From Thiohalocapsa marina (lineage in GTDB: Bacteria > Pseudomonadota > Gammaproteobacteria > Chromatiales > Chromatiaceae): DNA of 47,469 bases. The stretch is from NCBI RefSeq assembly GCF_008632335.1, contig NZ_VWXX01000032.1, positions 1-47,469 of the forward strand. The letters run 5' to 3'. This document shows, piece after piece, positions 7,419-15,401 of this stretch. Position 1 is the stretch's first letter. The number at the start of each line of letters is the position of its first letter. The notes beneath the pieces are model-generated. The model did not search any database, was not told the DNA's origin, and saw only the letters and a program-made list of their open reading frames with translations. The position numbers and the translations under genes are program-made.

Positions 7419-9122
7419 ATGTCATCACAGCCGCTACGCATCCTGGTTATCGGTGGTTCGGCCGCCGGACCCAAGGCCGCCGCCAAGGCCCGTCGCATGG
7501 ACGAGCACGCCGAGATCATGCTGGTGCAGCGCGAGAAGGAGCTCTCCATGGCCTCCTGTGGCTTCCCCTACTATGTCGGCGGCACCTTCGACGACCGCAA
7601 CCTGCTGATCTGCACACCGGCAGGTGTGGTGCGTGACTCGGCCTTCTATGGCAAGGCCAAGGCCATCGAGGCGCGGGTGGAGACCGAGGCCCTGGCCATC
7701 GATCGCGAGGCCAAGACCGTCACCATCAAGCATCTGCCGAGCGATGAGCGGCAGACGCTGCACTACGACCGGCTGGTGATCGCCACCGGCGCCACGCCGA
7801 TGTGCCCGAACGCCCCCGGCAGCGAGCTCGACGGTGTGCAGACGCTGCACTCCATGGCCGACGCCGATGCCTTGCGTGCCATGCGTGATGCCAGGCAGGT
7901 GCGAAAGGCGGTGGTGGTCGGCGGCGGTCTGATCGGCTTCGAGGTCTGCGAGGCCCTGCGGCTGGCGGGCATCGATACCACCGTGATCGAGAAGACCGGC
8001 CAGATCCTGCCGTTTCTGGACCCGGACCTGGCCAAGCTGGTAGAGAACCACGTGCGCGCCAACGGCCCGGACATCATCGTCGGCAACGGCGTGGCCGAGT
8101 TCCTGGGCGAAGAGGGTCGGCTGGTCGGCGTGAAGCTCGAGAACGGCACCGAGCTGCCGTGTCAGTCTGCCGTGATCGCCGTGGGCGTGCGACCCAACAT
8201 CGGGCTGGCCCGGCGGGCGGGCCTCGAGATCGGCAGCGAGGGTGGTATCCGGGTCAACGAATACATGCAGACCTCGGACCCGGACATCTACGCCGTCGGC
8301 GATTGCGTCGAATGCACCTCGCTGATCACTGGCAAGTCGCTGCGCGCCCCATACGGCGACATCGCCAACCTGCAGGGCCGGGTGGCCGGCCAGAACCTGA
8401 TCGATCCCGGAAGTGCACGCTTTCCGGGCATCACCCAGACCGGCATCTGCAAGATCTTCGACTACAGCGTCGGCTTCACCGGCCTCTCCGTGCACAAGGC
8501 CCGCGAGCAGGGGCTGGACGACATCGAGAGTGCCACCATCTCCGGGCTGGACATCCCGGTCTTCATGCAGGGCAAGCTGCTGATCAGCAAGCTGGTTGCC
8601 GAGCGCGCCACCGGCCGCATCATTGGCTATCATTGCATCGGCCCGGGCGACGTGAGCAAGCGCGTGGCCACGGTGGCCATGGCCATCCGCGGCGGCCTGA
8701 CGGTGGAAGACATGACCAACGCCGATCTGCCCTACGCGCCGCCGTATTCCCTTGCGCTGGACCACACCATCGTTGCCGCCCATGTGCTGGACAACAAGCT
8801 CAAGGGTCGCATGTGCGGTCTGTCGGCCAGCGAGGTCAAGCAGCGGGCGGACACCGGCGCGGACTGCTTCGTGCTGGACACGCGCAGCCCGCAGGAGTTC
8901 GAGGACATGCGCCTGGGGATCGGCGAGCGACTCATCCCGCTGGGCACCCTGCGCGCCCGGCTTGACGAACTGCCGGAAGACAAGGACACGGAGATCATCC
9001 TGTACTGCAAGATCTCGCTGCGCGGATACGAGGCCGCCGCCATCCTGCAGGCCAACGGCTGGCGCAACGTCAGGGTGATGGAGGGCGGCATCATGGCCTG
9101 GCCCTACGCGCGGGAGAAGTGA
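7419..9122 (+). CDS. FAD-dependent CoA-disulfide/persulfide reductase fused to rhodanese
   Basis: A 567-residue protein. Residues 1 to about 450 form a pyridine nucleotide-disulfide oxidoreductase: an FAD-binding GGSAAGPKAAAKARR motif at residues 12-26, the single redox cysteine C47 in SMASCGFPYYVGG, an NAD(P)H-binding VVVGGGLIGFEVCEALR, and the FAD motif IYAVGDCVE. Residues of about 470-565 form a rhodanese domain with the sulfur-carrying loop YCKISLRGYEAA. This architecture matches CoA-disulfide reductase-rhodanese fusions and NADH-dependent persulfide reductases, which reduce CoA or glutathione persulfides in the cytoplasm. The start is the ATG at 7419 because GCAGGAGA lies just upstream and the family N terminus begins there; the frame is open further upstream but looks non-coding. 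It fits a sulfur-metabolising host. Confidence 0.92.
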   Translation: MSSQPLRILVIGGSAAGPKAAAKARRMDEHAEIMLVQREKELSMASCGFPYYVGGTFDDRNLLICTPAGVVRDSAFYGKAKAIEARVETEALAIDREAKTVTIKHLPSDERQTLHYDRLVIATGATPMCPNAPGSELDGVQTLHSMADADALRAMRDARQVRKAVVVGGGLIGFEVCEALRLAGIDTTVIEKTGQILPFLDPDLAKLVENHVRANGPDIIVGNGVAEFLGEEGRLVGVKLENGTELPCQSAVIAVGVRPNIGLARRAGLEIGSEGGIRVNEYMQTSDPDIYAVGDCVECTSLITGKSLRAPYGDIANLQGRVAGQNLIDPGSARFPGITQTGICKIFDYSVGFTGLSVHKAREQGLDDIESATISGLDIPVFMQGKLLISKLVAERATGRIIGYHCIGPGDVSKRVATVAMAIRGGLTVEDMTNADLPYAPPYSLALDHTIVAAHVLDNKLKGRMCGLSASEVKQRADTGADCFVLDTRSPQEFEDMRLGIGERLIPLGTLRARLDELPEDKDTEIILYCKISLRGYEAAAILQANGWRNVRVMEGGIMAWPYAREK

Positions 9123-9137
9123 CGGCCGCCCCGATCC

Positions 9138-9189
9138 GCCGGGGCTTCCTGCCCCGCACGGGAAGCGCCGAATCAATCAGCGCTTCCCT
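9138..9189 (+). repeat. partial copy of dispersed structured repeat (copy R1)
   Basis: This shares its sequence with the right-hand part of the repeats at 19424-19513 and 20746-20898. It has two stems: CGGGGC/GCCCCG around TTCCT (9140-9156), and GGGAAGCGC (9160-9168) with GCGCTTCCC (9180-9188). It sits exactly between two convergent genes and may terminate transcription from both sides. Confidence 0.85.
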
Positions 9190-9464
9190 CAGTCCGGCCA
9201 GACCCGCCCGCCGCGACTGAAGGGGTCGGCGTCGGCATGAGACGGGGGTGGAGCGATGACGGGCGCGAGCCGATGGCGACTGGCCGCAACGCCCGCGGCC
9301 GGTTTCGGTGTTGCTCGCGGGCTGCGCCTTGGGGCGGCCTTGTCGGTTGCGGGCTTGCGCGCGGCTGTGCCCTGTGCTGCGGGGTCTGCGGGCGCGGCGT
9401 CGGTCTCCTTGGCCTGGCGAATGGACTGCAGCAGGCGGGTACTGGTGCGCTTAGGGTCGGTCAT
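9189..9464 (-). CDS. small Ala/Pro-rich partner of the ParA ATPase
   Basis: A 91-residue low-complexity protein rich in Ala, Pro, Arg and Thr. The start chosen is the ATG at 9464, which overlaps the last 14 bases of the upstream parA-like gene; the N terminus is basic (MTDPKRTSTRLLQSIRQAKE), the middle is predicted disordered, and it ends with GGRVWPD. ParA ATPases generally work with a partner that has a basic N-terminal peptide stimulating ATP hydrolysis. The C-terminal aromatic residue recalls McdB-type adaptors. No enzymatic domain is visible. A partner role is inferred from overlap and composition, not homology. No carboxysome or other cargo genes occur in this window. Confidence 0.7.
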   Translation of the reverse strand: MTDPKRTSTRLLQSIRQAKETDAAPADPAAQGTAARKPATDKAAPRRSPRATPKPAAGVAASRHRLAPVIAPPPSHADADPFSRGGRVWPD

Positions 9465-10092
9465 GGGGGATGATCTCCGCAATCAGATCGTCGATCTCGG
9501 CGGCGGCCTCCGCGCCGCGTTTGCCGGCCTGGTAGACGCTGCGACCGTCCAGGGCGCAGTGGCGGTGGATGGAGCGGCGGCGGATGCCGGTGCGGGCCAC
9601 GGGCAGGTCCAGCTCGGCGGCGGCCTCGGGCATCAGCCGCGACAAGGTCGTGCGGGGCTCCAGCTGGCTCATGACGATGTGGGCTGCAAGCCGTGGATTG
9701 TCCGGGCGCAGTTGCTCGATGACCCGGGCGATATGGGTGGTGGCCCAGAGGTCCATGGGCGAGGGCTGGACCGGCACCAGGGCGATCTGTGCCAGGCGCA
9801 GGGCCTGCTCCGCCTGGGGCGCCTTGATCGACGGCGGGCAGTCGATGACCACATGGGCATGGGCGGCCACCAGCGCCCGCACGGTCTTGTCCAGGCCGAT
9901 GGCGGCGGCGACCACGGCCGGCACGCCGTTGTCGTCGGCGCCAGTCAGTCGCCACTGGTAGGCCGACTGCTGCGGGTCGGCATCGATGATGATCACGGCA
10001 TCGCCGCTGCGACCCAGCCCGGTGGCCAGGTTCAGCGCCAGCGTGGTCTTGCCGGTCCCGCCCTTGTTGCCGACGACGGCGATGATGCTCAT
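9451..10092 (-). CDS. ParA/MinD-type partitioning ATPase
   Basis: A 213-residue P-loop ATPase of the ParA/Soj superfamily. The deviant Walker A motif KGGTGKT spans residues 10-16 with both the signature Lys10 and the P-loop Lys15, followed by NLATGLGRSGDAVIIIDADPQQSA (Walker A' region) and VVIDCPPS (Walker B). The start is the ATG at 10092 because the family begins with the strand leading to this motif; a GGTGA ribosome-binding site lies upstream. Proteins of this length lack the DNA-binding N-terminal domain of plasmid ParA and usually position chromosomes, carboxysomes, chemosensory arrays or other cargo on the nucleoid. No ParB or parS-like site is seen, and the overlapping small downstream gene is the likely partner. 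Confidence 0.9.
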   Translation of the reverse strand: MSIIAVVGNKGGTGKTTLALNLATGLGRSGDAVIIIDADPQQSAYQWRLTGADDNGVPAVVAAAIGLDKTVRALVAAHAHVVIDCPPSIKAPQAEQALRLAQIALVPVQPSPMDLWATTHIARVIEQLRPDNPRLAAHIVMSQLEPRTTLSRLMPEAAAELDLPVARTGIRRRSIHRHCALDGRSVYQAGKRGAEAAAEIDDLIAEIIPHDRP

Positions 10093-10312
10093 GGATTCAC
10101 CCGGTATTGCTCTTTGCGCCCAGCCAATTCCTTGGGCATAGCATATCGTTGTGCCGCGCAATCTTCATCTAGCCCCAAGCCCGCGGGTCAGGCTGGCACG
10201 CCTGCCGGGTTCCAGCCGGTTCGTCGCTTCCGGCTCCCCCTGAGGAAAATGCTGATTTTGGCCTGGATCGGATCAGGGCGGCCAGTCGATCAGCGTGTCC
10301 ACAGAGGGCGAC

Positions 10313-12070
10313 TCAATAGCCGTCCTCGCGGTAATTGCAGTTTCCGTACTCATCGCAAGGGCAATATTGTGTCGTGGTGTCGATCTGGGCGTAAGGATCG
10401 CCGACTGGGAAACCATTGTCATCCAGACTGCCGTATTTGGGCGCATTGAAGCCATAGGGTATCGGGCTCCCGTCGGGATAGACGGTTCCCGGAGGCGGCT
10501 GATAGGTTGCAACATTGCCGATTTCAGGGACCACGCCTTTTTTCTCGACGATCTGGTTCGGCGTGACTGAAATGACCATGAGATCGAAAGACCAGGTGAT
10601 CCGGGGGAGGTTCCAGCATCGTCTGTGTTTGGTGCGAATGCGTGGTTTTTCCCGCAACCACGGATGCTCATTGCCCTGCACAACATCCACATGCTGCCGA
10701 ACGCTCTTCAGCGCGCAGGCCACCGTGTCGTCGGAGGTCGGGAAGTGCGTCGCGACGGTCAGGCGCGGCAGGGGGGTGATTTGACTGAGAACATAGCCGA
10801 ACGCGCCCTGGGGACTATGGGAGCTGTTCTGCACCATGAGCATTTGCTGCACACTTGCGCTGTGCTCATCCGGCGGCGTCGTGGCGTTCGTGTTCTTCAT
10901 GGCCCAGATCTGCGCCGGCACGCCCATCTCGTGGATAAAGACGTCGACGCCATCGCCGTTGTTGCATGCTGCATCCACACTGAGTTGCTCAGGCTTGGTG
11001 TCGCCCGTGTAGATCATGCTCAGGGTCTCGCCACTCGGCGTGCGCCATTCCAGTTTGTAGCCGATGGAGCCCTTGCGGGCGTGAATCACCGGAAAGTAGG
11101 TGATCTTCACCCCGGTCTCGGCGTTGTCATAGGCCACATTGTCATCCGGGTCATAGTCCACCACCTTCAGTTCGATGGGGATCATGGCATAGGCATCGTC
11201 AATGGGGTCATCGTGTGCGGGATCGCCGTCGCCGACAGGGACTGGCTCACAAGGTAGTCCCCAGGTGTATGGGGTCGCAGGATCATAGGCGCTGTAACTG
11301 GTGGTCTGAAAGCCAAAGCTTTCTGTGTGCCAGCGGCAGGCCGCTCGCAGGTGCCGGCAAAATGCGTTCGTGCCATCGTCGTAGTAAATACCGGAATTAG
11401 TTGGACTTTCAACGTCAGAAGGTCCGGGGCCCCAGACGAACAACGGCGACTTGCGATCGGACGATGGACCGAAGCAATAGATATGGGTCAAGTCACTCAT
11501 GTGGTCGCCATGCAGATGGGTCAGGAACACCTTGTTCATGCGCCCGAAGCCCACGTTCATGTTGTTGTAGTTGGTGCAGACGCCAGAGCCGCAGTCAAAG
11601 ACGAACTGGTCTTTCGGTTGTTGCGTGCCGGGATCCCAACCAACCTCGACGAAGATGCTCATCATCTGCTGTGCCTGGCGCAGATTCGGCGGGATCGATG
11701 ACCCCATGAAGGTGATCCGCAGCTCGTTCTCATGCAGGGGCTGGATCGTCGTTGCGGTCGTGCGACTGAACGGAAAAAACGGCGGTAAATGATCGAAGTA
11801 CCGGTAGCGACGTGCCTTGAGAAGGCTTCCCCAGTCGCAGGGCGGCTTGTCCTCGCAATCCAATGGATCGCATACCGGGCAGGTGTTGCCTTGCTGCATG
11901 TCGTCGGCGAACAACTTGAGTGCCGTCCCTCCGAACACCAGACTGCCCAAGGCCAGCCCTGAGCGCTTCAATGCCTCGCGTCTCGTCAATCCGGTCTGCG
12001 TGCATTCGAGATTCTCGCTGTAGGCGTCGCTCCGCTCGGCGGAGTGGCTTGAGGAATCGGTCATGGTCAT
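10313..12070 (-). CDS. Tat-exported metallo-beta-lactamase-fold hydrolase
   Basis: A 585-residue protein from the ATG at 12070, chosen because GGTGGAG lies 6 bases upstream; a second ATG follows at 12064. The N terminus carries a twin-arginine signal (TRREALKRSGLALGSLVFGG), so export of a folded metalloenzyme is expected. The metal-binding motif HLHGDH falls at residues 185-190. Later metal ligand candidates are the YTGDTKP aspartate, the HEMG segment and a histidine in ATHFP. The order resembles RNase Z-like/arylsulfatase-like MBL hydrolases. Cys-rich patches occur after the signal (CPVCDPLDCEDKPPC) and at the very end (CPCDEYGNC). The substrate is unknown. The gene stands alone, with no clear operon partner. 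Confidence 0.88.
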   Translation of the reverse strand: MTMTDSSSHSAERSDAYSENLECTQTGLTRREALKRSGLALGSLVFGGTALKLFADDMQQGNTCPVCDPLDCEDKPPCDWGSLLKARRYRYFDHLPPFFPFSRTTATTIQPLHENELRITFMGSSIPPNLRQAQQMMSIFVEVGWDPGTQQPKDQFVFDCGSGVCTNYNNMNVGFGRMNKVFLTHLHGDHMSDLTHIYCFGPSSDRKSPLFVWGPGPSDVESPTNSGIYYDDGTNAFCRHLRAACRWHTESFGFQTTSYSAYDPATPYTWGLPCEPVPVGDGDPAHDDPIDDAYAMIPIELKVVDYDPDDNVAYDNAETGVKITYFPVIHARKGSIGYKLEWRTPSGETLSMIYTGDTKPEQLSVDAACNNGDGVDVFIHEMGVPAQIWAMKNTNATTPPDEHSASVQQMLMVQNSSHSPQGAFGYVLSQITPLPRLTVATHFPTSDDTVACALKSVRQHVDVVQGNEHPWLREKPRIRTKHRRCWNLPRITWSFDLMVISVTPNQIVEKKGVVPEIGNVATYQPPPGTVYPDGSPIPYGFNAPKYGSLDDNGFPVGDPYAQIDTTTQYCPCDEYGNCNYREDGY

Positions 12071-12274
12071 GCGTTGCTCCACCAGCTACAGTGAATCGAG
12101 ATCGTGCGCGGTGCCTTCGCCGTGCGGTATCCGTGTCGCCGAGCCCGTCCGTTGGCGTGATCCCGCCCGGACGATCGCTATTCGGAGCTTAGAACGACAG
12201 TGAATCCGTGGCCATGCCACCAAAGGGCCAACCGGGCACGAAGTTGATGCAGGACAAGTGCCTGATATCGGGGT

Positions 12275-12655
12275 ATGTTGGAGGGCGGGTCGTGGCGGGG
12301 CGATGATCTTCGATGCCGGCACGGCTTCCTGTTCGTCGGTGCTCTCAACTTCTTTATTTCCGTCGCGCTTTGGGCGGTGCTGTTTCGTCAGCGCACGCTC
12401 GCGCTCGATCTCTGGTGCGGGGCTGGCCCGGTCCTGACGCTCGCCTTCCTGTTGCTGGCGCTGCGCCCCGTGCTGCCCACCCTGCTTGGCTACACCCTTG
12501 CCAGTCTGCTCGCAATCACGGCGGCGATGCTGCGGCTGCATGCAATCCGTCTGGAGCTTGGCGAGTCTCACCCGGCGGGAGCGCGAGGTTGCACGCCGCG
12601 TGGCCCAAGGCGAGCGCAATCTTCGTGCGGAATGCCCGCATCAGTCGTTCGGACG
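12275..12655 (+). pseudogene. relic of a membrane-anchored sensor protein
   Basis: In the frame opening at 12275, residues from about 16 on form three hydrophobic segments (FLFVGALNFFISVALWAVLF, then VLTLAFLLLAL and LLGYTLASLLAITAAML) resembling the N-terminal membrane module of PAS/GGDEF sensors. After LRLHAIRLELG the frame loses sense. A different frame across about 12556-12640 continues with LTRREREVARRVAQGERNL, which fits either the coiled linker into a PAS domain or, less likely, a LuxR-type helix-turn-helix start. I infer a frameshift near 12556 and loss of the rest, since the convergent efflux gene's 3' end starts at 12641. No convincing start codon with ribosome-binding site is seen. 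Confidence 0.55.
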
Positions 12656-13912
12656 TGGGCCGGCCCCTTGTCTTGCCCGGGCCTCATGCCCGTGACCACG
12701 ACGGCGTCTGCTCATCGCCGCCAGCAGGTAGGCGCTGACGGCGATCAGCCCGCTTACGCCGATGCCCAGCAGCAAGGGTGTGGCGGTGCCGTCGTGCAGC
12801 AGGCTGATGAGCGAGCCGCTGAGGGCGCCGGCGCCGAAGCGCGCCGCACCGCCAAAGGCCGAGGCGGTGCCCGCCAGCCCCGGAAAGTCCGCCATGAATC
12901 CGGCCATGGCGTTGCCCATCACCAGTCCGGACATGGCCAGATAGAGCCCGGCGGCGGGCGCGAGCAGCCACAGGCTTGGCTCGTGGAGCAGCGTCAGTGC
13001 GAGCAGCAGCAGCGCGGCGACCCCCTGCACGCCGATCCCGACCCGCAGCAGCGCCTCGGCGCCGACCCGCGGGATCAGCCGTGCGTTCATGAACGACACC
13101 AGCAGCGCCGCGGCGATATTGGCGCCGAACAGTGGGCCGAAGACCGCCGCCGGTATCGCATGCAGTTCGATGTAGACGAAGGGCGAGGCGACGATGAAAC
13201 TCATCATGCCGGCAAAGCTCGCCGAGGCGGTCGCCAGAGAGGCCAATGCCTGGCGATGCCGCAGGATGCGCCCGTACTGGCGCAGTTGCCCGGCGAGGTG
13301 CGGCGAGCGCTGCGCCGGGGGCAGGGTCTCCGGGACGACGCGCAGGAAGAGCACGGCCGTGGCCAGCGTGATCAGGAGCAACAGGGCAAACACCCAGCGC
13401 CAGGACGCCACCAGCAGCACCAGCGCGCCCAGGCTGGGCGCGATCAAGGGCGCCAGGCCCATCACCAGCATCACCAGCGTCATCACCCGCGCATATTCGT
13501 CGCGTTCGAAGCAATCGCGCACCAACGCCGGGACAGTGACGGCGATGGCCGCGCCGCCGATCGCCTGCAGGCCGCGGCCGAGCAACAACAGCGGCATCGA
13601 GGGTGCCAGCGCGCAGCCGAGCCCGCCGAGGGCAAACAGCGCCAGTCCGCCGATGATCAGCCGTCGGCGGCCATGCACATCGGACAATGGCCCCAGGATC
13701 AATTGCGCCGTCGCAAACAGCCCCAGGTACAGCGTCACGCTGAGCTGTGCAAGGCGAATGTCGCTGTCGAGGTCGCGGGCGAGGGTCGGCAGGCTCGGCA
13801 GATACAGGTCGATGGCAAAGGGCGTCAGGGCCGCCAGCGCGCCGAGCGCGAGCAGCCGTGCAGGGTGGATGGCGGTCTGTCTGGTCAGGGGAGGGATGGC
13901 GCTGATGTTCAA
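12641..13912 (-). CDS. Bcr/CflA family drug:proton antiporter
   Basis: A 423-residue major facilitator with 12 predicted membrane segments. The N-terminal LTPFAIDLYLPSLPTLARDL is typical of the Bcr/CflA branch (DHA1 family). LILGPLSDVHGRRRLIIGG is the loop 2-3 motif A, and LQAIGGAAIAVTVPALVRDCF the motif C-like helix 5 region. Such inner-membrane proteins export drugs, sulfonamides or amino-acid-like compounds with the proton gradient. No ATG lies in frame near the expected N terminus, so the start is taken as TTG at 13912; no strong ribosome-binding site is visible. The Arg-rich tail (SRRRRGHGHEARAR...) is longer than usual. It is flanked by relics on both sides, so this is a rearranged neighbourhood. 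Confidence 0.88.
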   Translation of the reverse strand: MNISAIPPLTRQTAIHPARLLALGALAALTPFAIDLYLPSLPTLARDLDSDIRLAQLSVTLYLGLFATAQLILGPLSDVHGRRRLIIGGLALFALGGLGCALAPSMPLLLLGRGLQAIGGAAIAVTVPALVRDCFERDEYARVMTLVMLVMGLAPLIAPSLGALVLLVASWRWVFALLLLITLATAVLFLRVVPETLPPAQRSPHLAGQLRQYGRILRHRQALASLATASASFAGMMSFIVASPFVYIELHAIPAAVFGPLFGANIAAALLVSFMNARLIPRVGAEALLRVGIGVQGVAALLLLALTLLHEPSLWLLAPAAGLYLAMSGLVMGNAMAGFMADFPGLAGTASAFGGAARFGAGALSGSLISLLHDGTATPLLLGIGVSGLIAVSAYLLAAMSRRRRGHGHEARARQGAGPRPND

Positions 13913-13989
13913 GACGATTGCGTGCAGTCCGGGTTACTGGCCCGGCACGTGTAGTGTGGCGGCCGCCGCCCGTCCGAGGCCGCTGATTT

Positions 13990-14118
13990 GTCACGGTCCT
14001 GTTCCTCTCCGTCGATGATCTCCATGAGAAACTCGCCTACTTCATCGAGTTCTTCAACGACCAGCTGGCCAGGCCGTTTCGCTGGGCCTATACCGGCAAG
14101 CCGCTCGTGGACGGATAG
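13990..14118 (+). pseudogene. C-terminal relic of an IS630-family transposase
   Basis: A short plus-strand frame of about 42 codons ending in TAG at 14116-14118. It reads LAYFIEFFNDQLARPFRWAY then TGKPL, which closely matches the end of IS630-type DDE transposases (FI.YFN....KPF.WTYTGKPL). The frame is closed by a TGA at 13984 upstream, so only the tail survives. No inverted repeats of the element are recognisable. It marks a former insertion between the efflux gene and the exporter operon. Confidence 0.75.
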
Positions 14119-14235
14119 GACATTCAACCGCTTCTGCGAGCCCCAGGCGACGTCAGGACGAGAGGCTAGCGAGCGCCAAAGGGCTGGTCAAGGCGCAACC
14201 GAGAGCGCTGCGGTGACGCCTGGGCGCTGACCGAT

Positions 14236-15399
14236 TCAGGCCATCATCGCCAGGGTCTTGCGGAAGCGCGCCAGAGAGAGCACGAACAGGATGGCCCCGA
14301 TGCCTGCCAGGCTCAGGAATTGTGGCCAGACCACATCGAGTCCGGCCCCGCGAAACAGGATCGCCTGGGAGATCTCGACAAAGTGCGTGGTCGGCGCCGC
14401 CTGCATGATGACATCGATGATACCGGCCATGCCTTCATGCTGTTTCAGCCCGCCGGAGGAGAATGCCTGAGCGCGGAGGATTCCCCCCGCCCCCGAGAGG
14501 ATCTGCATGGGCAGCAGTGTCATGAACAGCAAGAGCGCGAATTGCGGCATGGAGCGGGCGATGGTGGCCAGGAAGATGCCGAGGGCCGTGGTGGCGAACA
14601 GATGCAGGGCCGTGCCGGCGAAGAACAGCGCCAGCGAGCCCTGGATCGGGACCGCAAGCACACCGCGCACGAGGAGGCTCAGCGACAAGGCCGAGACGAC
14701 CAGCACAACCAGCGCCATGGCCCAGACCTTGCTGGCCATGATCTCGAAGGGTGTCACAGGCATCGCCAGCAGGTGCTCCACCGTCCCGTGCTCGCGCTCG
14801 CGGATCAAGGCCGCACCGGTGAGCACGACGGCCAGCATGGTAATGGCGCTGACGATCTCCATGACGGCGCCGTACCAGATCCTGTTCAGTTCCGGGTTGA
14901 ATGCCGTCCTCACCGCCAGCCCTATCTTCGGCCCTGCTTTGGCGCTGTGGCGCTGTACGAAGCCATTCACCTCCGCCGACACGATCGCCTGCACATAATT
15001 GGCACCCGTGAAGGCCTGGCTCATGCGTGTCGCATCGATGTTGAGCTGCACCTCGGGACGGCGACCGGCGAGCACGTCGCGCTCGAAGTCCGGGGGGATC
15101 ATCAGCGCGAAGGTGTCGAGCCCGGCGTCCATCCGTGCATCCATTTCGGCTGGGCTGATCAAGACCGGGGGCAAGAAAGAGGGCGGGTAGAAGGCATCCC
15201 TGATGCGCGCGGAGAGCGCAGACTGATCCTCGTCGACGATGGCGATCGGCGCCTTGTTCAGGGTTTCCGGCATCGCCTTTGCCGCAGAATAGATATTGAG
15301 CGTCAGGGCGAATGCGATCAGCAGCAACAGGATGGGGTCGCGCATCAGGCTGCGCAGCTCCTTGATGCCCAGATAGAGGATGTTTCGGGCCACCCGCAT
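14236..15399 (-). CDS. ABC-2 type permease (YhhJ-like)
   Basis: A 387-residue inner-membrane permease. It has one N-terminal membrane segment (residues about 20-40), a periplasmic region of about 150 residues, then five membrane helices from about 180 onward, the layout of ABC-2/DrrB-type exporter subunits. The segment GAALIREREHGTVEHLLAMPVTPFEIMASK is the conserved coupling region of the family. It lies 2 bases after the RbbA-like gene, which itself overlaps an HlyD-type gene: the gene order matches E. coli yhiI-rbbA-yhhJ. The likely role is the second permease of a tripartite exporter. The substrate is unknown. Confidence 0.9.
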   Translation of the reverse strand: MRVARNILYLGIKELRSLMRDPILLLLIAFALTLNIYSAAKAMPETLNKAPIAIVDEDQSALSARIRDAFYPPSFLPPVLISPAEMDARMDAGLDTFALMIPPDFERDVLAGRRPEVQLNIDATRMSQAFTGANYVQAIVSAEVNGFVQRHSAKAGPKIGLAVRTAFNPELNRIWYGAVMEIVSAITMLAVVLTGAALIREREHGTVEHLLAMPVTPFEIMASKVWAMALVVLVVSALSLSLLVRGVLAVPIQGSLALFFAGTALHLFATTALGIFLATIARSMPQFALLLFMTLLPMQILSGAGGILRAQAFSSGGLKQHEGMAGIIDVIMQAAPTTHFVEISQAILFRGAGLDVVWPQFLSLAGIGAILFVLSLARFRKTLAMMA

Positions 15400-15401
15400 G
15401 C

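Noticed and set aside
7434-9176. 580-codon open frame on the minus strand
   Set aside because: Antisense shadow of the reductase-rhodanese; composition is non-protein-like and no motif is seen.
12275-13954. 559-codon plus-strand frame
   Set aside because: Only its first part (to about 12560) resembles protein, the sensor relic; the rest is the shadow of the Bcr/CflA gene.
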